From CAWELS01 sp964468205 (GTDB taxonomy: Bacteria > Acidobacteriota > Terriglobia > Bryobacterales > Bryobacteraceae): a stretch of 64,000 nt of DNA. Shown one piece after another: positions 37,731 to 46,786 of this stretch (positions are counted from its first letter, which is position 1; the number at the start of each line of letters is the position of its first letter). The DNA lies in NCBI GenBank assembly GCA_964468205.1, contig CAYXVG010000031.1, positions 1 through 64,000 of the forward strand. Reading direction: 5' to 3'. Below the pieces are notes generated by a model that had not been told where the DNA came from, did no database searches, and saw only the letters and a list, made by a program, of their open reading frames with translations. The position numbers were made by a program, and so were the translations under genes.

Positions 37731-37822
37731 CCCGACAGTATCCCATGGGAACTACTATCCGGTTTTACTACTGTCAATGGGACGCGTCCTTCGCTTTCTA
37801 CTCCTGCAATCCTGGGCGGACG

Positions 37823-38215
37823 TCACCATTCGCCGTACGCGGTCCCGTCGAGTCCTTCGCCTTCGGCGCCGCTGCGAACATCGAATATTCCTGGTTCGGT
37901 CTGGTCGACGGCCGTCAGGGCGTCCTCAGTGATGACGATCCAGGTTTGATTGCTGCCGGTGATTGGGTCAATGGGTACCTGCCGGAGATATCCCTCGGTG
38001 ACCAAATCATCGAGGCTCTGGGGCGCCTTCTTTTTGTCGAAGGTGTACTCGTCGATCATAGTCCTCAGGGTGAAGAGATTGCTCTTGAGCACGCTTTCCT
38101 TCGCGCGAGTGATGGAGCGCTGGTAGAGCGGGACGGCGATGGAGACGAGGACCGAGATGATCGTCATCACGATGAGAATCTCGATAATGGTCCAGCCTCG
38201 CTGCGTTCTCTTCAT
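37823..38215 (-). CDS. Type II secretion/type IV pilin-like pseudopilin (GspG-like)
   Basis: 130 residues from the ATG at 38215, which places the class III signal at the N-terminus: MKRTQRG then WTIIEILIVMTIISVLVSIA, with cleavage after Gly7 and Glu at +5. The +1 residue is Trp rather than the usual Phe or Met. The soluble part (LRTMIDEYTFDKKKAPQSLDDLV, VPIDPITGS) is GspG-like. Longer upstream starts would bury the signal. It begins 4 bp after the preceding pilin gene and is third in the order secretin, pilin, pilin. Confidence 0.82.
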   Translation of the reverse strand: MKRTQRGWTIIEILIVMTIISVLVSIAVPLYQRSITRAKESVLKSNLFTLRTMIDEYTFDKKKAPQSLDDLVTEGYLRQVPIDPITGSNQTWIVITEDALTAVDQTEPGIFDVRSGAEGEGLDGTAYGEW

Positions 38216-38219
38216 CAGA

Positions 38220-38684
38220 TCACCACTCGGAATAAGGGGTTCCATCGGGGGCGCGTTCGGTGGTCTTGGTGTAAACGTCAAAGACGTTTTGCCCGCACCA
38301 GGCCATCGAATCCGCGTCATCGGAAACGCAGCGCAGCCCCCAGTCGGTGTTACCGGTCATCGGATCGACAGGGACTCGCCGCAGGAACTTGTATTTCGTA
38401 TCAACGGAACCCGACGCCTTCACGCCTTCGACGAGCACTTCCAGGGTCGGAGGATATCCTTCGGTGCCGATCTCCTGGGGACCAAGCAGGTTCAAGTCCG
38501 CTGCATCCTTGTACTTGTCGATGGCAGTGCGCATTTCGCGCAAAGCCCACCGGAGCTCCCGTTCGCGGTCCCGCCTCACCTTGTAGCGGGCCAGTGGAAC
38601 CGCCATTGTGCTCAGCAGAAGCATGATCGTAAAGGCAACGATCAGCTCCACGAGCGTCAAGCCACGTTGTCCTTTCTTACGCAC
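38220..38684 (-). CDS. Type II secretion/type IV pilin-like pseudopilin (GspG-like)
   Basis: 154 residues. Prepilin signal MRKKGQRG with LTLVELIVAFTIMLLLSTMA after the cleavage glycine; Glu is at +5. The soluble domain has AIDKYKDAADLN, GYPPTLEVLVEG and VPVDPMTGNTDWGL, the GspG calcium-loop type of layout. It ends YSEW, much like its neighbour's YGEW, so the two are paralogous. Between secretin and the second pilin (18 bp after the secretin stop). Such pilins normally need a prepilin peptidase and an assembly ATPase, which are not in this window. Confidence 0.85.
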   Translation of the reverse strand: MRKKGQRGLTLVELIVAFTIMLLLSTMAVPLARYKVRRDRERELRWALREMRTAIDKYKDAADLNLLGPQEIGTEGYPPTLEVLVEGVKASGSVDTKYKFLRRVPVDPMTGNTDWGLRCVSDDADSMAWCGQNVFDVYTKTTERAPDGTPYSEW

Positions 38685-38702
38685 TTTCCTTATGTTCTGC
38701 TC

Positions 38703-41066
38703 CTACTCGACCGTAACCGCAACAGTCGGCGAACTCACGACGACCGGACCCATTTGCGAATTCCGAATCGTGACCTCCGGCACCGAAATGCGGGTGGCTC
38801 CAGGCGCCGTCGCCTGGAATGTCAAAGTGACGAGGACCCCGTTCCCGCTGACTCCACCGGAACCCGGCAGGCGGCTGAGGTTAATGGAGGCAGTGCCGGC
38901 GTCATTGAGGATGTTGCGAGTGAAGATTACCTCCTGACCGTCGGCGGCGAGCATGCTGCCGCGCACTACGTCGTTCATTCTCAAGATTTGCGGATCGAAC
39001 TGGAACCGCATTGGTACCTGGAACACGTCGGTTGCATTGTTGAGCACGAGGGAAACGGAGAATTGGTCGCCGGGGCTTACCCGCACCGCCGGCGGATTGA
39101 ACACCAGCGCAGCCTGTTGTTCGGCTGGCTCAGCCTCCGGTTCGGCGGCGGGCTCGGCCTCCGCCCTTTCGGCGGCTTCTGGCTGGGCTTCGGCTCCCAC
39201 TGGCTCCACCACCTCTGGAGCCGATTTGGTCTCGGGAACCGGTGGTGAGAAGCGAACGTCGACGACCTGATCGCTGCCAGCGGCGACGCCGCGCAGGTTG
39301 ACCGCGTCGATCTCCGGCCGGCGAACAATGCTGGGTATCAAAGCAATCAAGAGCTCGCCCTCGCTGCGTTCCTTGCTCTCGCTGTTGAAGCCGAGCCATT
39401 TGATGATGGGTATTCGACTGAGTCCCGGAACACCACCTTTTGTGTTAGTGAGTTGCTCCTGCGAAAGACCGCCAAGGAGAGTCACCTCGCCATCCTTCAC
39501 CCGGATATCCTCGGCCACTTTTCGCTGCCCGATGACGGGCTGTTCCAGCCCCCCTAGGTCGATCCGCTCCCTGACAGCCGAGATCTCAATCTCGACATGC
39601 AGCGACACCTCTTCACCGCCGTGAATCTTCGGCGTGAGGTCCACATTCACCCCGACGTCGGCGTACTGGAATTGCGTGCTGACCAGCGGGCTGACACCGA
39701 CCGCGCCCACGCCGGGCTGGAAGCTGCCGGTGGCGAAGGGAATTCGATCGCCCAGCCGCAGGGACGCCTTCTGGCCGTCGGCCGCGCGAACCTGCGGACG
39801 CTGGAGGATGCGTGTCTGGCGGTCACTCATCAGCGCTGAAAGAAGAGCACCCGGCAAAGAGGTGGACCAGTCGTTTCTTGTGATGCTGCCCAACTGGCCG
39901 AGCTGGATGAAGCCGCCACTTGAACCACCACCGCCGTTATCACCGTCTCCGGTGGTCGCGGGCGCGCCGGCCGGGTTCCAGACAATCGGCAAGGAGATAC
40001 CGGCGCCGCTTTGCGATTGGATGGCCGCGGCCAGATCCCGGGTGCGCGTCCGGTTCGCTTCCATGACGATAACATCCACCACCACCTCGCTCAGCGGTTT
40101 GTCGAGATCGGCAATCAGTTTTTCGGCGAGCGCGACCTGGTCGACGCTTCCCCGCACCAGGATGGCGTTTTGGGCGTTGTAGGTGAAGAGGCGGCGGATA
40201 TCGGTCACGGAACGCACGGCGGTAGCGATCTCCTGAAGTTCCTGGACCTTCGTAATGTTCGTCAGGTAAAAGACACGGACCACCATTTCGTCATAGTCGC
40301 GGCGTTTTGTGACGTTATCGTTGGTGACGAAGATGGTGTTCTCTGAAAGCGGCTTCCAGAACGTCTTCGTCATGACGGACAGATAGTGCAGCGCGTCGTG
40401 CAGCGTTGCGTTGGTAAGGTCCACCGTGTGCCTTTTATTGTCGGGCTGAAAGTCGGGATCGAAGACAACATTGATGCCCGCGAGTTTCCCCACGGTTTCA
40501 TAGAGAATCTTGGTTGGCTGGTTATTGATCTTGAGCGTGTTCAGAGTGGGCGTGATGGGCTTCAACTCCGGTATCGGCTGCAGAGATGCGATTCTCTGCT
40601 CGGCCTCCTTGAGGGCTTGTTCGGCCGGAGTAAGGATTGCGCTCTCGTCCGGCTCCTGGCCTTCTTCCTTATCTTTCTCGATGGCCTTGATCATGCGGTA
40701 AGTCTCGCGGACCTCCTGCTCGGCGATGGTGGAACTGGGATCCATGGCGAGAGCTTTTTGAAACTCCATCAGGGCCTCTTCCAGTTGTCCGCCCTTGCGG
40801 AGCTTCTGTCCGGTCTGTACATGCTCTTGTGCGGCCCGGAACCGTGTTCGCCGCACGGCCATCTGGTAAGCTGCATCCGAAGGATCCTCTGCAAGCGCCT
40901 GCTCATAGTGGGAGAGTGCGAGATCCCACTTCTCCTCCATTTGCGCCTGCCGGCCCTCTTTCATGAACTTGTCCCCCTTTTTTGTCCGTGCCTCAAGATT
41001 GCCGGCCCCGGCCAGCAGCAGAGTCAAGAGCAGGGGAAACAAGGTTAAGTGCTTGATGCGCCACAT
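38703..41066 (-). CDS. TPR-secretin-cohesin fusion protein (GspD/PilQ-like)
   Basis: About 787 residues from the ATG at 41066, which gives a good signal peptide (LTLFPLLLTLLLAGAGNLEA). Two TPR-like units follow (ALSHYEQALAEDPSDAAYQ, ALMEFQKALAMDPSS). Next is an STN/N-domain region (TKILYETVGKLAGINVVFD) and a second N-domain ending VVVDVIVMEANR. The secretin core ends with VPGLSRIPIIKWLGF. A Pro/Glu/Ala-rich linker leads to a C-terminal cohesin-like domain (FNPPAVRVSPGDQFSVSLVL to the end). Secretins form outer-membrane gates. The first gene of a run with two pseudopilins. Confidence 0.88.
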   Translation of the reverse strand: MWRIKHLTLFPLLLTLLLAGAGNLEARTKKGDKFMKEGRQAQMEEKWDLALSHYEQALAEDPSDAAYQMAVRRTRFRAAQEHVQTGQKLRKGGQLEEALMEFQKALAMDPSSTIAEQEVRETYRMIKAIEKDKEEGQEPDESAILTPAEQALKEAEQRIASLQPIPELKPITPTLNTLKINNQPTKILYETVGKLAGINVVFDPDFQPDNKRHTVDLTNATLHDALHYLSVMTKTFWKPLSENTIFVTNDNVTKRRDYDEMVVRVFYLTNITKVQELQEIATAVRSVTDIRRLFTYNAQNAILVRGSVDQVALAEKLIADLDKPLSEVVVDVIVMEANRTRTRDLAAAIQSQSGAGISLPIVWNPAGAPATTGDGDNGGGGSSGGFIQLGQLGSITRNDWSTSLPGALLSALMSDRQTRILQRPQVRAADGQKASLRLGDRIPFATGSFQPGVGAVGVSPLVSTQFQYADVGVNVDLTPKIHGGEEVSLHVEIEISAVRERIDLGGLEQPVIGQRKVAEDIRVKDGEVTLLGGLSQEQLTNTKGGVPGLSRIPIIKWLGFNSESKERSEGELLIALIPSIVRRPEIDAVNLRGVAAGSDQVVDVRFSPPVPETKSAPEVVEPVGAEAQPEAAERAEAEPAAEPEAEPAEQQAALVFNPPAVRVSPGDQFSVSLVLNNATDVFQVPMRFQFDPQILRMNDVVRGSMLAADGQEVIFTRNILNDAGTASINLSRLPGSGGVSGNGVLVTLTFQATAPGATRISVPEVTIRNSQMGPVVVSSPTVAVTVE

Positions 41067-41228
41067 GTTACCGTCACCAGGGGCTGTGTTAAGATAAGAT
41101 TTCACACGGACCTCTCGCCTATAACTGGTTGACGCAGTTTGCCTTAGAGGCGTGGAAAAGAAAGTGCCGCCGGTTGATTGGGGACACCTCTGCAACGGCG
41201 GCTGAGTTCAGTGGAGGGTGCGTTGCGA

Positions 41229-41699
41229 GTGGCGGGCGACGAGCCGAAAATCAAAATTGTCAGCGATAACCGGAAAGCGCGGCACGACTACCATCTGCTG
41301 GAGCGTTTCGAGGCCGGCATCGCTTTGTTAGGGACCGAGGTGAAAGCTGCGCGCAACGGCAAAGTGCAGCTTCGCGATAGCTACGCGGAAATCGTGGGCG
41401 GTGAGGCATGGCTGGTGAACGTTCACATCAGCCAGTACTCCCACGCAACTATGTTCAACCACGAACCCGAGCGGCGGCGCAAGCTGCTGCTGCATCGCCG
41501 GGAAATCGACAAGCTGCTTATCAAAACCCGCGACAAGGGTCTGACCTTGATTCCCACCAAGGTTTACTTGAAAGATGGCAAGATCAAGTGCGAGTTGGCG
41601 CTCGCGCGCGGCAAAAAACAGCACGACAAGCGAGAGGCCATCAAGAACAGGGAACGGGAAGCCGAAGCCCGAGCCGCGATGCGCCGCCACAAACAGTAA
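41229..41699 (+). CDS. smpB: SsrA-binding protein SmpB
   Basis: 156 residues if started at the GTG at 41229, which follows GGAGGG at a suitable distance; longer in-frame starts exist. The SmpB fold is clear: KIVSDNRKARHDYHLLERFEAGIAL, LGTEVKAARNGKVQLRDSYAEI, then HINSQYS-like VNVHISQYS and a basic C-terminal tail (AREAIKNRERE-like and RRHKQ). SmpB delivers tmRNA to stalled ribosomes in trans-translation. tmRNA itself was not found in the window. Directly upstream of the leucyl aminopeptidase gene with a 16-bp gap. Confidence 0.93.
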   Translation: MAGDEPKIKIVSDNRKARHDYHLLERFEAGIALLGTEVKAARNGKVQLRDSYAEIVGGEAWLVNVHISQYSHATMFNHEPERRRKLLLHRREIDKLLIKTRDKGLTLIPTKVYLKDGKIKCELALARGKKQHDKREAIKNREREAEARAAMRRHKQ

Positions 41700-41715
41700 A
41701 GGGAACGAGAGTGCC

Positions 41716-43182
41716 ATGGAAACCGGACTAAACCGACGCCCCGTAACCACCGTCATCGCCGACGCCCTGGTTGTTCTGGCCTTCGAAGGCCAGCCGCCGA
41801 AGCTCGACTTGCCGCTGGACAACCAGTTCGCAGAGTTGTACGAGTACGGCGAGTTTGCCGGCGAGAAGTTCACCTTCGCGCTCTTCCGCCGGCCGGAGAG
41901 ACTGAAAGCGCAGCGGCTGATTCTGGCCGGATGCGGGAAGCCGGAAGAGTTCGACGGGGCGCGTCTTCGGGAGGTGACCGGTGCTACTATCCGGCAGTAT
42001 CGCTCGAAGGCGATCCGCCGGTTCGCGCTGTTTCTCAATGATGAACAGCGGCCGGCCGCCAACGTCGCGGCAGCAGTGGAAGGAGCGCTGCTTGGGGCGT
42101 ACGACCCAGACGCTTACAAGACCGATGAGAAGAAATCAGAGAAGGCTGTGGAGAGCTTCTCCATCGTTCTGCCGGAGGCAAACTCGAAAGTCGACGACGC
42201 GTTCCAGCGTGGCGTGATCGTCGCCGAATCCCAAAACTTCGCCCGCGACCTGGCTTACGAACCAGGCAACGTGCTCACCCCCATGGAACTCGCCGCGCGG
42301 GCGTCGCGCATGGCCGCCGCGGAAGGACTCGAATGCGAGGTGCTCGACCGCGATCGTATGCGGCAGTTGGAGATGGGAGCTTTGCTGGGTGTCGCGAAGG
42401 GTAGCGCGGAGCCGCCGGCCCTCATCATCCTCCGCTACAAGCCCGAAACGGATACTGCCAATGGCCCTCACCTCGCTCTGGTCGGCAAGGGCGTCACCTT
42501 CGACACTGGAGGCATTTCGATCAAGCCGTCGCAGAACATGGATGAGATGAAGTACGACATGAGCGGCGGCGCCGCCATGCTCGGCGCGATGAGGGCGATT
42601 GCGCGGCTGAAGCCGGCCGTTCCGGTGACGGCGCTGATACCGGCGGTCGAGAACATGCCGGGGAGCCGTGCGCAGCGGCCAGGCGACATCGTGAGGACGC
42701 TCAACGGGAAGACGGTGGAGGTTTTAAATACGGACGCGGAAGGCCGCCTCATCCTGATCGACGCCATCACCTACGCCCAGCGGCTTGGCTGCACGCACAT
42801 CATCGATGCAGCCACTCTAACCGGAGCGATCGTGATCGCGTTGGGCCACGTGAACGTGGGCGTCTTCTCAAACAACGAGGAGTTGCTGCGGAAAGTTCTC
42901 ACGGCAGCCAAGACAACCGGCGAGAAGATGTGGCACATGCCGCTCGACGACGACTACAAAGAGCAGCTTAAGAGCCCATATGCGGATCTGCCAAACATCG
43001 GTTCGCGTTGGGGAGGGGCGGTAACGGCCGCCTACTTCCTCAAGGAGTTCGCCGAGCCGAAGCCATGGGTGCATCTCGATATCGCGGGCACGGCGTGGCT
43101 TGACTCGGACAAGCCGTTCCTGGCGAAGGGACCGACCGGCATCGGTGTGCGAACCCTGGTGCAGGTGGCTTTAGATTGGTAG
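41716..43182 (+). CDS. pepA: Leucyl aminopeptidase (M17)
   Basis: 488 residues, the normal length for PepA. The M17 signature NTDAEGRL starts near residue 338. LVGKGVTFDTGGISIK (metal/substrate lysine), MKYDMSGGAAM and DIAGTAWLD complete the active site. The enzyme is a cytoplasmic dizinc or manganese aminopeptidase that removes N-terminal Leu and other residues. The start at 41716 was chosen over a longer frame that overlaps smpB. Its neighbours suggest a protein-quality-control pair with smpB, but the link may be chance. Confidence 0.92.
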   Translation: METGLNRRPVTTVIADALVVLAFEGQPPKLDLPLDNQFAELYEYGEFAGEKFTFALFRRPERLKAQRLILAGCGKPEEFDGARLREVTGATIRQYRSKAIRRFALFLNDEQRPAANVAAAVEGALLGAYDPDAYKTDEKKSEKAVESFSIVLPEANSKVDDAFQRGVIVAESQNFARDLAYEPGNVLTPMELAARASRMAAAEGLECEVLDRDRMRQLEMGALLGVAKGSAEPPALIILRYKPETDTANGPHLALVGKGVTFDTGGISIKPSQNMDEMKYDMSGGAAMLGAMRAIARLKPAVPVTALIPAVENMPGSRAQRPGDIVRTLNGKTVEVLNTDAEGRLILIDAITYAQRLGCTHIIDAATLTGAIVIALGHVNVGVFSNNEELLRKVLTAAKTTGEKMWHMPLDDDYKEQLKSPYADLPNIGSRWGGAVTAAYFLKEFAEPKPWVHLDIAGTAWLDSDKPFLAKGPTGIGVRTLVQVALDW

Positions 43183-43193
43183 AGTCGGCACGT

Positions 43194-44054
43194 TTACGGA
43201 TTCACGGTTAGGGTCACCGTCTTCACGATGTCGTCAGCGCGGGCAGTAATGGTGGCCGTCTGGACCCCAAAAACGAAGCTCGCCGTGCGGATGGTAAACG
43301 TACCCACCGATTCACCCGAGGCGATGCTTAGAAACGAAGGCATAGAGAACACAGCCGACGCATTGTTGTTTCACAGTTGAATCGTAGCGCCCCGAGTGGG
43401 GCGGGCCCGGTGAGATCAACGCGCGCTGTGACACTCTGCCCTGCCACAACATTAGCCGGATTCAAGCTGATAGAGGAGAGAATGACCGATCCGGCCGGTC
43501 TGACTGTCAGTACAACCTGCCCCTGCGTGTTTGCATAGAACGCGTTAACCTCCACCTGCTCTTCGCGCGTGACGTCGAGTGTGTCTATCGTCAGGACCCA
43601 GCGGAACTCGCCGGACGGAATCCGCACGGAATTGGAGATATTCACCCTCGAGTTTGCACTCCACAGCTCTACGGTGGCGCTTCCGATAGGGGCAGCCTCG
43701 CCCAGCCGCACCTCCAATTGCACCGACTGTCCCCCGAGCACTGAAGTAGGGTTGAGGACAAGATTGGATACAGCGTTGGTGGTTCCTTCCACGCGGAGGG
43801 TCGTATTGACCTCCTCGTTAGTGGTACGCCGGCGAATCGTGACCATCTCAGCCAGGGAAGCGGCCGGTGATTTCTTCAACCTCGGCAACGCTACCTGGAG
43901 TATTTTTTCTGAACGGCCCACCGAAGGCGGAGATCCACGATTCCGGGGCGACCGAATCGACGTAGCTCGCCGCGGATACAACGCTCAGCTCCTGCGCGGT
44001 CGCGAGGACCGGAGCGATCAACGCGGTTACAAGGAGAAGGAATCGTCGTGCCAC
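43194..44054 (-). pseudogene. Secreted Ig-like repeat protein, frameshifted
   Basis: The N-terminal piece has a signal peptide (FLLLVTALIAPVLATA) and then QELSVVSAASYVDSVAPESWISAFG, typical of secreted acidobacterial repeat proteins. A frame change follows near 43900-43950. The next piece carries two Ig-like units (NLVLNPTSVLGGQSVQLEV, SISLNPANVVAGQSVTARVD). The last segment is readable only in a third frame after a one-base deletion near 43395 and has a TGA where Ser is expected (GATIQL*NNNASAVF). It ends KTVTLTVNP. Function unknown; probably a dead gene. The start codon (GTG 44054) is a guess. Confidence 0.65.
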
Positions 44055-44255
44055 TGATCTACCGACGCGCCGACGCTCGAAATAGTCATCTCTGCGCACA
44101 GTGGCAGGCTCTTTTGGTTCCAAACAGATGACAAGGGTCTTGTTTTTCTTGCCAGCGGCACGCAAGGCCTGACAAAATGACTGTTTACCGGCCCGCGAAT
44201 CGGCCTCGGCGAGTTTTTGGGGTGTTTAGCCGGCGGCGGGCATCGAGGAGCAAAC

Positions 44256-45509
44256 ATGGAGTTGAAGGTACTGTCTTTCGTGCTCGCAGGCGGCAAGGGG
44301 ACCCGTTTGTATCCATTGACGAAGGAACGCGCCAAGCCGGCTGTTCCGTTCGGCGGCCGTTATCGCATCGTCGATTTCGTGCTTTCCAACCTCATCAACT
44401 CAGGCATCTATTCCATCTATGTGTTGATTCAATTCAAGAGCCAGTCCCTGCTTCAGCACCTGCGCGACGGCTGGGAGGCGAGCGGGATGCTGCGGTCGCA
44501 TTTCATTATTCCGGTTCCGGCGCAGATGCGTTCTGCCGACGAGACCTGGTATCGGGGCACGGCCGACGCTATCTATCAGAACATCAATCTAATCGAGCAG
44601 ACAGAACCGCATGTGGTGGCGATCTTCGGTGCGGACCACATCTACAGGATGAACATTCGGCACATGATCGAATATCACGAGCAGAAGCGGGCGGACGTGA
44701 CGGTGGCCGCAATCCCCGTGAAGCGTGAAGAGGCAGCGCAGTTCGGCGTTTTGGAGACCGCCCGCGACGGCTCGATCCGTGGCTTCGTCGAGAAAAATCC
44801 CGAGGCGCCGACCATCCCGGGCAATCCGAGCCAAGTCTACGCCTCGATGGGCAATTATATCTTCTCGACGCCCGCATTGCTGCAAGAACTGTACGATGAC
44901 TCCCGCCGCGAAGGTAGTAGTCACGACTTCGGTCGTGACATACTGCCGCGAATGGTGGGTCGCAGCCGCATGTACGCCTACAACTTTCAGACCAGCCGCA
45001 TTCCGGGCGACCCTCCCGGAGCGACAGCCTATTGGCGGGATGTCGGCACAATCGACGCTTACTATGAAGCGAGTATGGATCTCCGGTCGATCGCTCCCGC
45101 CCTGAATCTCTATAACAAGCAGTGGCCGCTTTACACGGCCGGCTATTCCGACGCCCCGGCAAAATTCAGTTTTGATGAGGAAGGCCGGCGCGGCAACGCG
45201 ATCGATTCCGTCATCAGCGGGGGCACTATTCTAGCCGGTGGTATGGTGAGGGACTCGGTCGTCGGCCGCGGCTGCCGTATCCACACGGGATCGCTCATCG
45301 AGAGTTCCGTGCTCTTCGACAATGTGGACATCGGCCGGTACGCTAAGGTGCGCAATGCAATTCTCGAGAAGAACGTGCGCATCCCCGAGAACGCCCGCAT
45401 CGGCTACGATCTCGAGAAGGACCACAAAGAGCACCACGTTACTGAGAGTGGCATTGTAGTCGTGGAGGGCTCGCGCTCTCCGGTGGAGGTGGCGACGTTG
45501 CAGGTCTAG
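44256..45509 (+). CDS. glgC: Glucose-1-phosphate adenylyltransferase
   Basis: 417 residues from the ATG at 44256 with GAGGAG upstream. The enzyme makes ADP-glucose for glycogen synthesis in the cytoplasm. The ADP-glucose pyrophosphorylase signatures are intact: FVLAGGKGTRLYPLTKERAKPA (nucleotidyltransferase loop), WYRGTADAIYQN, FGADHIYRM, and FVEKNPEAP with the substrate lysine. The C-terminal half is a left-handed beta-helix (ISGGTILAGGMVRDSVVGRGC). No other glg gene lies beside it; the neighbour downstream is an alcohol dehydrogenase. Confidence 0.93.
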   Translation: MELKVLSFVLAGGKGTRLYPLTKERAKPAVPFGGRYRIVDFVLSNLINSGIYSIYVLIQFKSQSLLQHLRDGWEASGMLRSHFIIPVPAQMRSADETWYRGTADAIYQNINLIEQTEPHVVAIFGADHIYRMNIRHMIEYHEQKRADVTVAAIPVKREEAAQFGVLETARDGSIRGFVEKNPEAPTIPGNPSQVYASMGNYIFSTPALLQELYDDSRREGSSHDFGRDILPRMVGRSRMYAYNFQTSRIPGDPPGATAYWRDVGTIDAYYEASMDLRSIAPALNLYNKQWPLYTAGYSDAPAKFSFDEEGRRGNAIDSVISGGTILAGGMVRDSVVGRGCRIHTGSLIESSVLFDNVDIGRYAKVRNAILEKNVRIPENARIGYDLEKDHKEHHVTESGIVVVEGSRSPVEVATLQV

Positions 45510-45633
45510 CGCAGACGCGTGGCGCTGCCAGACGAAATGCGAGCCTCTGTCAGCGCGGGTCCGGCAACCCGCTCCCGCCCGGACGCCGTTGTCCGCAGAT
45601 ACGGCACAGTTGAGACACAATTGGAATCATAGA

Positions 45634-46779
45634 ATGCGGAATTTCGATTTTCACAATCCGACGCGGATGATCTTCGGGCGGAATACGATTGAGCGGATCG
45701 GCGGCGAGATTCACCGCGACGGTCACAACCTCGTCATGCTGATCGCCGGCGGCGGCAGCATCAAGAACAATGGAGTATACGATACGGTCACCGCGTCGCT
45801 GCAGCGCGAGCGGATCCGCTGGATCGAATGTTGGGGAGTTCAGCCCAACCCGACGCTCGAAAAGACCAGAGAGATCATACGCGAAGCCTCACGGCGTGGC
45901 GTGGACGCCATCCTGGCAGTCGGCGGCGGCAGCGTTCTGGACACCGCGAAGACGGTGGCAGCGGGCGTCTGTGTCCGGGATATATGGATTCTTTTCGAGC
46001 AGCGCGAGGTGGTTACCAGAGCGCTTCCGGTCTATGCAGTCCTCACACTTTCGGCTACCGGATCAGAAATGAACTCCTACGCTGTCATCACCAATGAAGA
46101 AGAGAAAAAGAAGTGGCCCCTCGGCGGGCCGGCGCTCTATCCACGAATCTCCATTGTTGACCCTTCCGTGCAGGCTTCCCTTCCCTGGGCCCAGACCGTG
46201 AACGGAGCGATTGACGCGATCTCGCATACTCAGGAGTTCTACTTCCAAGGCGGCGACTGCGAATCCACCCTGGCGCTAGATGAGAGTGTAATGCGCACCG
46301 TCGTAACTGTTACGGATCGACTGCAGAAGGATCCTCAGGACTATGAGGCGCGCGCCAGCCTGGCTTGGGCTTCCACGCTTGCCCTGAATGGGCTTTCGGG
46401 AGCGGGGATTGGCAACGGCGATTTCGCTACCCACGGCTTGGAGCATGGCCTGAGCGCCGTCTATCCAGAAGTGGCCCATGGCGCCGGACTCGGCGTGCTC
46501 TTTCCGGCGTGGATACTTTACTGCCAAGACGCCAACCCCACGATCTTCCGCCGTTGGGCGAAGAACGTGTGGGACCAGGACTCCGTCGAGAACGGCGTCG
46601 CGGCCTACCGGGCGCGTATCCAGGCTTGGGGAGGAGCCACAACGCTCAAAGAACTCGGCGTCGAGAAAGGGCGTCTTCAGGAGACTGCGGCAAGTGGATT
46701 CGGTACGGGCATGACCGGTTCAGTCAAACAGCTTACCCGCGCGGACCTGATGAAGATTCTCGAGAACGCCTACGAGTAG
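45634..46779 (+). CDS. Iron-containing alcohol dehydrogenase (YqhD/BDH-like)
   Basis: 381 residues from the ATG at 45634 (MRNFDFHNPTRMIFG), the usual opening of the YqhD/butanol-dehydrogenase branch. The NAD(P)-binding loop is ILAVGGGSVLDTAKTVA. Metal-site residues lie in NGAIDAISHTQEF and in ATHGLEHGLSAVYPEVAHGAGLG. The family reduces aldehydes to alcohols with NADPH in the cytoplasm. The ribosome-binding site is weak, so a start further upstream (45589) is possible. Confidence 0.9.
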   Translation: MRNFDFHNPTRMIFGRNTIERIGGEIHRDGHNLVMLIAGGGSIKNNGVYDTVTASLQRERIRWIECWGVQPNPTLEKTREIIREASRRGVDAILAVGGGSVLDTAKTVAAGVCVRDIWILFEQREVVTRALPVYAVLTLSATGSEMNSYAVITNEEEKKKWPLGGPALYPRISIVDPSVQASLPWAQTVNGAIDAISHTQEFYFQGGDCESTLALDESVMRTVVTVTDRLQKDPQDYEARASLAWASTLALNGLSGAGIGNGDFATHGLEHGLSAVYPEVAHGAGLGVLFPAWILYCQDANPTIFRRWAKNVWDQDSVENGVAAYRARIQAWGGATTLKELGVEKGRLQETAASGFGTGMTGSVKQLTRADLMKILENAYE

Positions 46780-46786
46780 CGCGGCG

